From Anaerolinea sp. (GTDB lineage: Bacteria; Chloroflexota; Anaerolineae; Anaerolineales; Villigracilaceae), in NCBI GenBank assembly GCA_020723805.1, contig DYID01000003.1, forward strand, positions 62,001 through 126,000: a stretch of 64,000 bases of DNA, in the 5' to 3' direction. Position 1 is the first letter of the stretch. Every line of letters starts with the position of its first letter. The position numbers and the translations under genes were made by a program. Shown one piece after another: positions 48,746 to 57,273 of the stretch. The notes beneath the pieces are model-generated. The model searched no databases and had not been told where the DNA came from. It saw only the letters and a list, made by a program, of their open reading frames with translations.

Positions 48746-50195
48746 TTGTCTTCTCCTTCAAGGGCATCACCACTTCCACAATGGTGCCTACGCCGGGCAG
48801 GGACGAAACATGGCATTCCCCACCGATGAGCGCGGCTCGTTCGATCATGCCCAGCAGACCCCAGCACGGGCGTCCGCTTTGATTCAACGTCGCGTTCACA
48901 TCGAAACCGCAGCCCGAATCCTCCACCCGGATTCGTATCTCATTCTCATCGAACACCACAAGCACTTCCGCCTTGTCGGTTTGAGCATGACGGATGACAT
49001 TCGTAAGACTCTCCTGGACGATGCGGAACAACACCGTGCGGACATCCACCGGCAGAGCCGCCTCTTCCCCTCGACTGGAGACTGTCACTGCCAACCCAAA
49101 CCTTTCCTTCACCTCATCCGCGTACCAGCGCAGGGTGGGCAGGAGACCCAAATCGTTCAACTGCGGCGGATGCAAACCGCTGACCAAGTTCTGCAAACTC
49201 AAAAGCCCCTCGCGCACAACGCCCTGCAACTGGCGCGCCTGAGCGCTGACCTTTTCCGGCTTCGAGACGTTGCCTGCAATGGCGCTCAGCCCCATGCCCA
49301 GTGCGGTGAGGGTCTGACCGAGTTCGTCGTGCAGTTCCTGCGCAATGCGCTGACGTTCCGACTCCTGCGCGCGGACGGTGCGGTGGAGCAACTCGTCGCG
49401 CAATTCGTCGAGATGACGATGCTCCCTCTGCTGCGCCTGCCGCAGGCTTTCGATGCGCCGCCGTGTTTCCTCCTCGAACGCTCGCAGGGAACTGATGATG
49501 CCGATGGCGGCAACGCACGCCATCACAGAACGGAACAACTGAACGGGAAAACCAAACCACTCGCGGAAGACATTGGCGTTCAGAAACGAAGAAGGAAAGA
49601 CATTGCTCGGTGAAGCAAACAACTGTCCAATGCCGCCGTAGAGACCGAAGGCAACTGCCGCCGCCAGCACGTCTCTGCCATAGCCGCGCATCCCCGCCTG
49701 GAGGAATTTTTGTCTCTGTAAAATGAGCCCCCACGCAGTGAGCGCCGCGCCGGGGATTGCCAGCGCATAACGGGTGTATACATCCAGCGCCGTCAGCCGT
49801 GCGGCGGGAGGTTCGGTTAGATACAGCCAAATCAGCCCAATGACCCAGATGCCTGCAATGACGCTAATCAACTGCCTTACAAGTCGTGTACGTTCCGAAC
49901 CTGCAATAAGCCGTGCGCCAAAGGAAAAAAGAAAGAGAAAAGATACGGCAAGAAGCACAATGCGCCCCCCGCCGATATATGGATATGCCCATGCGCTTTG
50001 AATATCGGGGTGGATGAGCAGAAACATCTCGATCCATTCATGCCCCCCATGAATCAACCCGAAGCCTGCCAGCGAGCGCAGGGCGCGCGCAAAGTCCAAT
50101 TCAGACGAACGGTCTACTTCCAATAATACAGCCAGCCCCATGCTAAAAAAGGACAGACCGTAAAAGAAGTAGACCGTTATGATGTCCACAGGCAA
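48714..50195 (-). CDS. Membrane sensor histidine kinase, HisKA_3 family
   Basis: A 493-residue kinase. The N-terminal half has about seven hydrophobic helices (to about residue 240), a membrane-embedded sensor of unknown signal. A coiled region and the HisKA_3 dimerisation box ESERQRIAQELHDELGQTLTALG (phospho-His in ELHDE) follow. The HATPase domain has VIRHAQTDKAEVLV (N-box variant) and VEDSGCGFD (G1). It pairs with the overlapping NarL-type regulator. The start is TTG 50195; a GTG two codons later is possible. Confidence 0.9.
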   Translation of the reverse strand: MPVDIITVYFFYGLSFFSMGLAVLLEVDRSSELDFARALRSLAGFGLIHGGHEWIEMFLLIHPDIQSAWAYPYIGGGRIVLLAVSFLFLFSFGARLIAGSERTRLVRQLISVIAGIWVIGLIWLYLTEPPAARLTALDVYTRYALAIPGAALTAWGLILQRQKFLQAGMRGYGRDVLAAAVAFGLYGGIGQLFASPSNVFPSSFLNANVFREWFGFPVQLFRSVMACVAAIGIISSLRAFEEETRRRIESLRQAQQREHRHLDELRDELLHRTVRAQESERQRIAQELHDELGQTLTALGMGLSAIAGNVSKPEKVSAQARQLQGVVREGLLSLQNLVSGLHPPQLNDLGLLPTLRWYADEVKERFGLAVTVSSRGEEAALPVDVRTVLFRIVQESLTNVIRHAQTDKAEVLVVFDENEIRIRVEDSGCGFDVNATLNQSGRPCWGLLGMIERAALIGGECHVSSLPGVGTIVEVVMPLKEKTNDRDTSAAGG

Positions 50196-50261
50196 CCTGT
50201 AATTTCAGTATACCCACTACGCAGATTACCCGCTAAGTTATTTTGTTCGTCAAAATGCCTG

Positions 50262-51524
50262 TTATTTTTCCAGTCCGCCGGCGTTGATCCACTCCTTGAT
50301 GAGGGTGAGTTCGTCGGGCGTCAATTGGGCATAAGGGTGCTTGCCGCTCTCGAACTTGGTGACAATCAGGCTGTTGGCGTCGTCACCGGCGGTGAAAAAC
50401 GGTCCATTCTGTCCACCCTTGACGGCATCGGCATAGGTGGAGAGGTTCAACCCGCCCGATGCGCCCGCGCCGTGACAGGTGAGACATTTGGCGGCGAAAA
50501 GCGCGCCGATTTGTCCATCCCAAGTGGGACCTGCGGCAGCCGCCTCGGGAGTGGCAGAAGGCGCCTCGGAAGCAGAATCAGCCCCGGTGGCGGTCGGAAG
50601 CGCGGTCTCCGTCGGCGGGAGGGTGGGGGTGGCGGTCGGCGTCGAGGTGGGAGTCGGTGTTGGGGTGGGCGTCTGTCTCAAAAACACAGGAACGGTCTGG
50701 GTGACCACCGGCAGAGTTGCTGTGGTCTCATAGCCGACAAAGTAATAAAAGCCAAAGCCAAAGAGCACCAGGATGGCGGCGGCGATGGGGGCATAGATCC
50801 GCTGGCGCTTTTTGATGACATCCGCCGGCACCGGCTCATGATATTTGCCCGATTCAATCAATGCCAGTTCAGCGGGATGCTCATGCTCCATCTCTTCACG
50901 GGTGAGCGTGCCGGTGAACATGCTCTTGTTGAAGGTCTTGAGGTGGACGTGGTAGAAGTGCCAGATGAGAATCGCCAGCACCGCCAGCAATGCCTCGCCG
51001 CCGTGCGCTGCCTTGGCAGCAGGGACTGCCTCGCCCGGCAGAAAACGCAGCGCCGAAATCGGGTTCCACATGATGAAGCCGGTCAGCCCCATCACGATGG
51101 TACCCCAAATGAGCGCCAGGTATTCCATCTTCTCGGCGTAGGTATAACGCCCGTAATACGCCTTGTGCTTCCTGCGCCCCAGATAATACTGGATGTCGTG
51201 AATGAGATGCTGGAGGTCATCAATCCACGGGATCATGCTGATGGGGTTACGCAAGACCAGCACACGATAGGTCACGTCCAGCACATGCACCACACTGACG
51301 ATCATCATCACAATCGCCGAGGCGTGATGAATCTGGCGGGCGGTTTCGACGCCGCCGATGAGGTTGAAAAACCAAATGCTGAACGGCGCAAGGGCATACT
51401 TCTGCGTCAGACCGGTGAGCGCCAGAAGCGTGAACGAAATCAGGAAGATGATATGCTGAAGCCGCTGAAGCGGGTCGAAGCGGACGTATTTTTGCGGTTC
51501 GGATGCGCGAGGCGTATCAGTCAT
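50262..51524 (-). CDS. Cytochrome b561-type membrane protein fused to a monohaem cytochrome c
   Basis: A 420-residue protein. Residues ~25-230 form a four-helix dihaem cytochrome b domain with His pairs in ARQIHHASAIVMMIVSVVHVLD and LLAVLAILIWHFYHVHL. A fifth helix (about 258-280) leads to a Thr/Pro linker and a C-terminal cytochrome c domain with one haem site, CLTCH. ATG 51524 is chosen because the longer frame is antisense-like sequence inside the upstream gene. It overlaps the nine-haem cytochrome gene by eight bases. It is the derived copy of a duplicated cyt c/cyt b pair. Confidence 0.9.
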   Translation of the reverse strand: MTDTPRASEPQKYVRFDPLQRLQHIIFLISFTLLALTGLTQKYALAPFSIWFFNLIGGVETARQIHHASAIVMMIVSVVHVLDVTYRVLVLRNPISMIPWIDDLQHLIHDIQYYLGRRKHKAYYGRYTYAEKMEYLALIWGTIVMGLTGFIMWNPISALRFLPGEAVPAAKAAHGGEALLAVLAILIWHFYHVHLKTFNKSMFTGTLTREEMEHEHPAELALIESGKYHEPVPADVIKKRQRIYAPIAAAILVLFGFGFYYFVGYETTATLPVVTQTVPVFLRQTPTPTPTPTSTPTATPTLPPTETALPTATGADSASEAPSATPEAAAAGPTWDGQIGALFAAKCLTCHGAGASGGLNLSTYADAVKGGQNGPFFTAGDDANSLIVTKFESGKHPYAQLTPDELTLIKEWINAGGLEK

Positions 51525-52944
51525 GGGAGGTCTCCTCTTCATCCGCTGACTTCGACTCGTCCGCCGCTTCCGACTCCGCCGGTGCCTGCTCTGCCTCACC
51601 AGGCTGCTCCTCCACCGACGGCTCTTCCTGCGCCTCTGCGGGCGCTGCCGCGGCGGCTGGCTCCTCCACCGGCTCATTCGCTTCCAGCGGCGGCGTTTCT
51701 TCCACCGCTTCGGGGGCGGGCGTTTCTTCCGCCTTCGTTTCGGTTTCAGCGGGCGCGTCCGCAGGCGCGGCAAGCGGCTTCACAGCCTTTTTCTCCTTGT
51801 AACGATTGATCATCGCGCGGCTGAAGTCCATGACGACAAGCAGGAGCATCGGTCCCAGCACGGCGGGGATGAAGAATTTGTAAAACAGATTCACGTAATA
51901 AACGAGGGGATACTTCTCCGGCGACGGGATGTAATGCGACATCCACGCTTCGGGAAAATTCGCCGTTGCGCCGGGGTGACAGACCTGACAGCGCGCCAGC
52001 AAATTCTCGCGCACTGCCAGCCCCTTGTTCGGATCGTCCGCGCGGGCAATATCGTGCACGCCATGGCAGTCGGTGCAGACCGGTTTGTTCGTTGGCTGGT
52101 CGGGGAAAGTCTTATCGAACAACACCACCGTCGTGCCGTGAAAGTCTGCCACGTAGGTATTCAAGACCTGGGTGGAAAGACCGTATTTTCGCATCAAGGC
52201 ATTATTCGTATGACACTCCGCGCACAAGAATGGAATGCTGTTGCGGAACGACGCCGTGAGGGGGCTGGAAATGTTATGCACGCCGTGACAATCGGTGCAG
52301 GTCGGCACATCCAGGTTGCCGTCCTCGGTCAGCGCCTTGCCGTGCACGCTTTCTTTATACTGGTCATAAATCGCGCTGTGGCATTGGGCACACGTCTGCG
52401 GGATGTGCAGGCGGGCGTAATCGAGCAGTTCGCCGCTCTGCGGGTCGGTCAGCCGCTGTTGGGTGTGCGGGTTGTGGCAGTCGGTACAGACGGCGGCTTC
52501 CAAATTCCCTGCGGCAAGCGACTTCTCGTGCACACTATCGAGCGTCAGATTAAACTGCTCTTCGTGGCAGTTCTTGCAGACTGTGTAATAATCCAATTTG
52601 AACTCGCGCAGCGACTCCGCCGTCCGTTCGGGATGAGGAAAACCCTCGATGTCGGAGTGACAGGTCACACAGGTCACATCGTTTGAGCCGTGCGTGCTTT
52701 CTGCATACGCCTGCGGGTCAATCGTCAATGGCAGGGGTTCGCCGCTTTTCAACTGGACGCTGAACCCCGGCTGGGAATGACACGCCAGACAGGTATCGTT
52801 CTCCGCCTGGGGAGACGGAGCCTGTCCCATCACCGCCTCGCTCTCGGACCTCGAACCTGCCGCGGCTTCCGAAACAATGGTCCCCCCGCCGATGAGGAGA
52901 ACCGCCACGCTCATCACAATAAGGTAAATGCGTAGTCGTTTCAC
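51517..52944 (-). CDS. Nine-haem cytochrome c with membrane anchor and acidic tail
   Basis: A 475-residue protein with an N-terminal signal or anchor. Nine CXXCH sites (CLACH, CVTCH, CKNCH, CTDCH, CAQCH, CTDCH, CAECH, CTDCH, CQVCH) lie between about residues 50 and 330. One transmembrane helix (VNLFYKFFIPAVLGPMLLLVV) follows, then a cytoplasmic tail of about 100 residues very rich in Ala, Glu and Pro. It is paralogous to the cytochrome at 53663-54772, which lacks the tail. The start is GTG 52944, overlapping the upstream cytochrome b stop (GTGA). Confidence 0.92.
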   Translation of the reverse strand: MKRLRIYLIVMSVAVLLIGGGTIVSEAAAGSRSESEAVMGQAPSPQAENDTCLACHSQPGFSVQLKSGEPLPLTIDPQAYAESTHGSNDVTCVTCHSDIEGFPHPERTAESLREFKLDYYTVCKNCHEEQFNLTLDSVHEKSLAAGNLEAAVCTDCHNPHTQQRLTDPQSGELLDYARLHIPQTCAQCHSAIYDQYKESVHGKALTEDGNLDVPTCTDCHGVHNISSPLTASFRNSIPFLCAECHTNNALMRKYGLSTQVLNTYVADFHGTTVVLFDKTFPDQPTNKPVCTDCHGVHDIARADDPNKGLAVRENLLARCQVCHPGATANFPEAWMSHYIPSPEKYPLVYYVNLFYKFFIPAVLGPMLLLVVMDFSRAMINRYKEKKAVKPLAAPADAPAETETKAEETPAPEAVEETPPLEANEPVEEPAAAAAPAEAQEEPSVEEQPGEAEQAPAESEAADESKSADEEETSHD

Positions 52945-53666
52945 TTCTTCGCTCCCGATTTGACTTTAAGCGACCCACCTGTCAGGCGTTCATATTCCTT
53001 TTCATGGAAGGTGCGCATCTCCTCCTCGCTCAGCCGTCCGGTAAACATGCTCAAGTTCGTCCGCTCGATGTGGACGTGATACACATGCCAGATCAGGATA
53101 AAGATGGCAATAACAATCGCTTCGGTACTGTGCGCCAGTTTGGCGGCAGGCACCACCCCGCCCGGCAGGAACTTGGTAAAGAACACCGGGAACCAGATGA
53201 TGAAGCCGCTGACTCCCATGATGAGCACGCCAAAGAAGACGAACCAATACGTCACCTTCTGCTCGAAGTTGTAGCGCCCAAACTTTGGCTTGTCATTGCG
53301 CAAGAACAGCAGATACTGAAGCATGTGACCCGCATCGCGCACGTCCTGCCAGGTGGGCAGGAGGTCGCCGGGCAGGCGGCGTTTCGACATCAGGTAAAGA
53401 ATGCGCCCAAAGTGATACAACGCCTCCAGCGCCAGCACGATGGCGGCAATGTGATGAATCTGGCGGATCAACTCCACACGCTCAGGCGTCGAGAGCAAAT
53501 CCTGGCTGATGGAGAATTCCCGGTACTTCTGCGGCAGACCTGTCAGGAGTAAAACCAATCCGCTCAACAACAGAATGGCGTGTTCCCAGCGCTGCGCCGC
53601 CGTAAAGCGAGGGAAGGTCCGTTCGTGACGGACGGGTGGCAGAGAGGTGGTGGCATTTCCGCTCAT
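52941..53666 (-). CDS. Cytochrome b561-type quinone-linked membrane subunit
   Basis: A 241-residue four-helix protein. Haem-ligating His are in LIRQIHHIAAIVLALEALYHFGR and IVIAIFILIWHVYHVH, a pattern like formate dehydrogenase gamma or thiosulfate reductase cytochrome b. It probably passes electrons between quinone and the nine-haem cytochromes on either side. The cytochrome b domain of the next-but-one gene is its paralogue. Four-base overlaps at both ends show translational coupling. Confidence 0.9.
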   Translation of the reverse strand: MSGNATTSLPPVRHERTFPRFTAAQRWEHAILLLSGLVLLLTGLPQKYREFSISQDLLSTPERVELIRQIHHIAAIVLALEALYHFGRILYLMSKRRLPGDLLPTWQDVRDAGHMLQYLLFLRNDKPKFGRYNFEQKVTYWFVFFGVLIMGVSGFIIWFPVFFTKFLPGGVVPAAKLAHSTEAIVIAIFILIWHVYHVHIERTNLSMFTGRLSEEEMRTFHEKEYERLTGGSLKVKSGAKK

Positions 53667-54772
53667 GACAGATTCCTCCTCACGCGGTCAACCGTTGCGC
53701 GGACGATTTGCAGGACAACGTAAATGATGCACACCCACAGGACAAACGGAACGAACAACTTATAGAACCTGTCCACATAGAAGAGGAAGGGGGTGCGTTC
53801 CAGGCTGATTTCGTTGTGACCGGTCCAGGCATCGGTCCAGTTTGGACCCGCGTCCGGGTGACATTGCTGACAGGTGGCAAGCAGGTTGTTCGGGTTCACG
53901 CGCGATTGTGGGTCGTCCGTCGAGCGGATGTCGTGAATGCCGTGGCAGTCGGAGCAAACCGCGCTGTCGTGCCAGATGGTGGGCCACTTCGCCTTGTAAA
54001 CCGAAACGTCCACCCCGTGCCATGAGCGTTTGTAGATGCTATAGACATCGGCAGATAAACCATACTTGCTCATCAATTCTTCGTTGGCATGACAGCCGGC
54101 GCACAATTCCGGCTCCGCCACACGGAACTGGGCGGTGCGTGGGTCTTGAATGTTGTGTACGCCGTGGCAGTCGGTGCAAACCGGCACGTCGGGGTTTTCT
54201 TCCGACATCAGCGCCGCGCCGTGCACGCTTTGACGGTAAGTGTCCACAATTTCGGTGTGGCACTGGCGGCAGGTCTCAGAGATGAGTGAGCGCGGCTGAT
54301 CCGGCGGGCGGACGTCGTGTGCGCCGTGACAGTCGGTGCAGATGGGCGCATTCAGGTTGCCCGCCTCCGCCGCTTTGGCGTGCATACTGTCCTGCGCTTT
54401 TTCGTAGTTGACCGAATGGCATTTTTCGCAGGCTTGGTAATAGGCGCGGGATAGTTCACGGGCGCTCTGGTATTTCAACTCGGGATGAGGGTATTCCTTG
54501 ATGTCGGTATGACAGGCTTCACATTCGATGCCAACCGTACTATGCACCGAGTGGTCGAGATCATCCTGAGAGATGTAAAGGGAAAGCGTCTCGCCGCTGG
54601 GAAGCGTAATGCTCAAATTGGGGGCGCCATGACAGGAGAGACAGTATTTTTCGGTCTCCTGCGCCGAAGGTACGGCGCTGGCTGGCGAAGCCGATACAAA
54701 ACTCAACAGCAGGATGAACATGCCTGCCGCGAGAAACCAGAATGCCTGACGATGGGTGATACGCGTTGCCAT
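53663..54772 (-). CDS. Nine-haem cytochrome c with C-terminal membrane helix
   Basis: A 369-residue protein. A signal segment is followed by nine CXXCH sites (CLSCH, CEACH, CEKCH, CTDCH, CRQCH, CTDCH, CAGCH, CSDCH, CQQCH). Motifs such as ICTDCHGAHDVRPP and SVHGAALMSEENPDVPVCTDCHGVHNI repeat. A C-terminal helix (YKLFVPFVLWVCIIYVVLQIV) anchors it, leaving the haems outside. It is the shorter paralogue of the 51517-52944 product and is coupled to the cytochrome b gene. GGAGCG precedes ATG. Confidence 0.92.
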   Translation of the reverse strand: MATRITHRQAFWFLAAGMFILLLSFVSASPASAVPSAQETEKYCLSCHGAPNLSITLPSGETLSLYISQDDLDHSVHSTVGIECEACHTDIKEYPHPELKYQSARELSRAYYQACEKCHSVNYEKAQDSMHAKAAEAGNLNAPICTDCHGAHDVRPPDQPRSLISETCRQCHTEIVDTYRQSVHGAALMSEENPDVPVCTDCHGVHNIQDPRTAQFRVAEPELCAGCHANEELMSKYGLSADVYSIYKRSWHGVDVSVYKAKWPTIWHDSAVCSDCHGIHDIRSTDDPQSRVNPNNLLATCQQCHPDAGPNWTDAWTGHNEISLERTPFLFYVDRFYKLFVPFVLWVCIIYVVLQIVRATVDRVRRNLS

Positions 54773-54775
54773 GTG

Positions 54776-54985
54776 TCAGCGCTCCTTCCTTTTTTTCTTT
54801 TTCCCGCCGGGTGGGGGCTGGTTCTCGCCATTTTCTTCGTAGCCGCTGGGTGGCTCGGGCGGTTCGGCAACCAGTCCCAGTTTACGGAGCAGGTAGGATA
54901 TGCCAAACAGAATTGCCAACGGCACCAAACAACGCAGGATGAACAGTAGAGCCACAATGAATGGACTGGCTGACGGTTCGTTCAT
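54776..54985 (-). CDS. Small single-helix membrane protein
   Basis: A 69-residue protein from ATG 54985 (GGAGGGAAATACG upstream). One hydrophobic helix (about 8-32, FIVALLFILRCLVPLAILFGI) is followed by a Pro/Glu segment and a Lys/Arg-rich end (GGKKKKRKER). It is the first gene of the cytochrome b/c operon, three bases before the nine-haem cytochrome gene. Possibly a small assembly or stability subunit; no family is recognised. Confidence 0.65.
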   Translation of the reverse strand: MNEPSASPFIVALLFILRCLVPLAILFGISYLLRKLGLVAEPPEPPSGYEENGENQPPPGGKKKKRKER

Positions 54986-55134
54986 CGTATTTCCCTCCAT
55001 GGCGGATTTTTCCAGCCGCCCGCAACACATGGATTGGTCATTGCATCTCCAATATTAAGATTGAGATTAGACAAAAATAAGTATAACTTAATCAAACTCT
55101 TTGTCCTATGGATGAATGTAATCAATTTAACCTG

Positions 55135-55160
55135 AACGGCGGAGGTTGAACTCCGCCGTT
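55135..55160. terminator. Hairpin terminator behind the nrfD-type gene
   Basis: AACGGCGGAG (55135-55144) pairs with CTCCGCCGTT (55151-55160) over a GTTGAA loop. It lies 27 bases after the nrfD-type stop on the minus strand; only a weak T-rich run follows in that direction. The remaining 54986-55134 is AT-rich and should hold the promoter of the following operon. Confidence 0.65.
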
Positions 55161-55187
55161 TGTCACCTGCTGGGGAAAATCAGTAGT

Positions 55188-56417
55188 TTAATGTTCCTGT
55201 TTCTCGAAAAGCGGCAGGAAGCGCACCGCCAGCGTGATGACAATGAGGGCATAGCCGATTACCAGCACCGCCACCCCCCATTCGATGGGAGCCGGGGTGT
55301 AACTGCCGATGGGTAATTCAAACGCTGTGCCGGGAGAATACGAAAGCGGGACAAACAATCCGCCAACGGTCACATTCCAGCGGTGGACGATGATACCGGT
55401 CATGGCAGAAAGCGCCCCCACCACCGCCGCGGCGGGATTTTTATTGAAGCGCGGCACAAGGAACAGCACAGCCGGCACGAGAATCCCCAAAATCACCTCC
55501 CCCACCCAGAAACTGAAGGTGTAGGGAGTCTGCTGTTGAAGGAGCGCAAACGCTTTGCTCACGCCGGGCGTTCTGCCGTAATAGGTCACTGCCGCCATAT
55601 CCCAAAACTTGATATATCCATAAGCCAGCAGCCCCACTCCGCTGAAACGGGTGATGATGCGCAGGACATCATGCGGCACGGTGCGTTTGCCGAGTATCCA
55701 TTCCAGCACGTAAGCCACCCCCACTGTCACTGCGGGACCCGCTGCAATGGCAGATAGCACGAACATGATGGGCATGCTCGGTTTGAACCAAATGGGGCGG
55801 GACTTGATGACGCCGTAGGTGGCTCCCAAGGAGGATTGATGGAGCAGGGAAATCACCAGCCCCAGCACTGCCAGGAACGGCGTGAATTTGTGCAGGGAAT
55901 GTCCAAACGCACGCAGGCGGGTCCAGCCGTCGAAGAAGGGGGCGTCCACAATCACCGGTGCAAATTCTGTCACCAGAATCAGCAGGTAAATGGTGATGCA
56001 CATGGTCACTTCCCAAAGCACCGAGTGCACATTCCAAAAGACCCAGGGATGCCAAAAGCGGTCCGGACGACCGATGTCCATCAGCAGGGTGACCATGGCG
56101 GAGGTGTAACCGGCAAAGCCAATCAACACCGCCAAGCGGATGACCGGCTGAAGACGCTTGATGCCGAAGATATACACAATCGCCGAAAGGGTAAAGGCAC
56201 CCGCCCCCAGCGCAATGGCTGAAAGGTCAATGGTAATCCACAAGCCCCACGGCACCGCGTCACTCAGGTTAGTGATGATGAGCCCCTTCAACAAAACTTG
56301 TATTGCAGAATAGAGACCAATCACCAACAGGACTGCTAGAAATCCCATCCATAGCAGAAACCCTCTGCTAAAGGATGGAAACTGAAAGGACTTGCGGGGT
56401 AAGGTTGACGTGGTCAT
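55188..56417 (-). CDS. NrfD/PsrC-family quinone-interacting membrane subunit
   Basis: A 409-residue polytopic protein, about ten helices, with the HybB/NrfD-type blocks NLSDAVPWGLWITIDLSAIALGAGAF, DIGRPDRFWHPWVFWN and LHQSSLGATYGVI. These proteins oxidise or reduce quinones and hand electrons to a 4Fe-4S partner, which is encoded immediately upstream (one base between stop and start). ATG 56417 is fixed by that junction. It is the last gene of a cytochrome c/ferredoxin/NrfD module. Confidence 0.93.
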   Translation of the reverse strand: MTTSTLPRKSFQFPSFSRGFLLWMGFLAVLLVIGLYSAIQVLLKGLIITNLSDAVPWGLWITIDLSAIALGAGAFTLSAIVYIFGIKRLQPVIRLAVLIGFAGYTSAMVTLLMDIGRPDRFWHPWVFWNVHSVLWEVTMCITIYLLILVTEFAPVIVDAPFFDGWTRLRAFGHSLHKFTPFLAVLGLVISLLHQSSLGATYGVIKSRPIWFKPSMPIMFVLSAIAAGPAVTVGVAYVLEWILGKRTVPHDVLRIITRFSGVGLLAYGYIKFWDMAAVTYYGRTPGVSKAFALLQQQTPYTFSFWVGEVILGILVPAVLFLVPRFNKNPAAAVVGALSAMTGIIVHRWNVTVGGLFVPLSYSPGTAFELPIGSYTPAPIEWGVAVLVIGYALIVITLAVRFLPLFEKQEH

Positions 56418-56418
56418 A

Positions 56419-57273
56419 CTAGAGTCCCTCCCGGGGCGGGATGTAGTACACGCTGGCATCCGTTCCCAGTTCATCGCGCAGGCGGAAGGTCGGGTTGGAG
56501 GCGATGAGTTGAGAAACCCGGCTTTCAGGGTCTTTCAAGTTTCCAAAGACGCGCGCGCCCACCGGGCAAATGTTGACACAGGCGGGCGTCGCCTCACGAT
56601 CTATACCGGGTCTGAGCCCCTTCGCCAAACCCGCGTCAATGCGGTGAATGCAAAACGTGCATTTCTCGACCACGCCACGCGGACGGCGCTCCACTTCCGG
56701 CGTTCCCCAGGCTGGCACGTATGGGTTTTCCTCGTCACTGCGATCCTTCCAATTGAAGCGGCGCGCATCATACGGACAGGCAATCTGACAATAACGGCAG
56801 CCGATACAACGGTCGTAATCCATTACGACCAGCCCGTCTTCACGATGGTACGTTGCCTTGACCGGACAAACTTCCACACAGGGAGCGTTCTGACAGTGCA
56901 GGCAGGGGCGGCTGAGGAAGAAAGTATGTCCGCCGGAGGTCTTTTCCTCGATGACGATGTTCCATGGCTCTTCGGGGTTGACATCGTTGGTGGCAGTGCA
57001 GGCGCGCATGCAATACTCGCACCCGATGCACTGATCGAGGTTGATGACCATACCCCAGTGATACTGCCCCGTCTGCGCGCCGTGACCGGCATAATTCTCC
57101 CCTTCCAGCTGTCCCTGCTTCAACTGCCCAAACGGAGAAAGCGGACCAGTGGTCAGAAGAGGCGCGGCGATGATGGAACCTGCCGCTGCGGCGGCAATTT
57201 TCAGCACGTCGCTGCGCGTCAATTTGACTACGGCTTTTTTTCTAGTCTTCTTTTTTGGTGTCTGTGTCGTCAT
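56419..57273 (-). CDS. 4Fe-4S ferredoxin subunit (NrfC/HybA-like)
   Basis: A 284-residue protein with the classic four cluster set: CIGCEYCMRACTA, CLHCQNAPCVEVCP, CIGCRYCQIACPYDARR and CTFCIHRI...CVNICPVGA. The N-terminal signal looks like a Tat signal, but the twin-arginine is degenerate (KLTRSDVLKIAAAAAG). ATG 57273 gives MTTQTPKKK. It overlaps the octahaem gene by 32 bases. It is the electron relay between the cytochrome and the NrfD subunit, by analogy to NrfCD/Psr modules. Confidence 0.92.
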   Translation of the reverse strand: MTTQTPKKKTRKKAVVKLTRSDVLKIAAAAAGSIIAAPLLTTGPLSPFGQLKQGQLEGENYAGHGAQTGQYHWGMVINLDQCIGCEYCMRACTATNDVNPEEPWNIVIEEKTSGGHTFFLSRPCLHCQNAPCVEVCPVKATYHREDGLVVMDYDRCIGCRYCQIACPYDARRFNWKDRSDEENPYVPAWGTPEVERRPRGVVEKCTFCIHRIDAGLAKGLRPGIDREATPACVNICPVGARVFGNLKDPESRVSQLIASNPTFRLRDELGTDASVYYIPPREGL

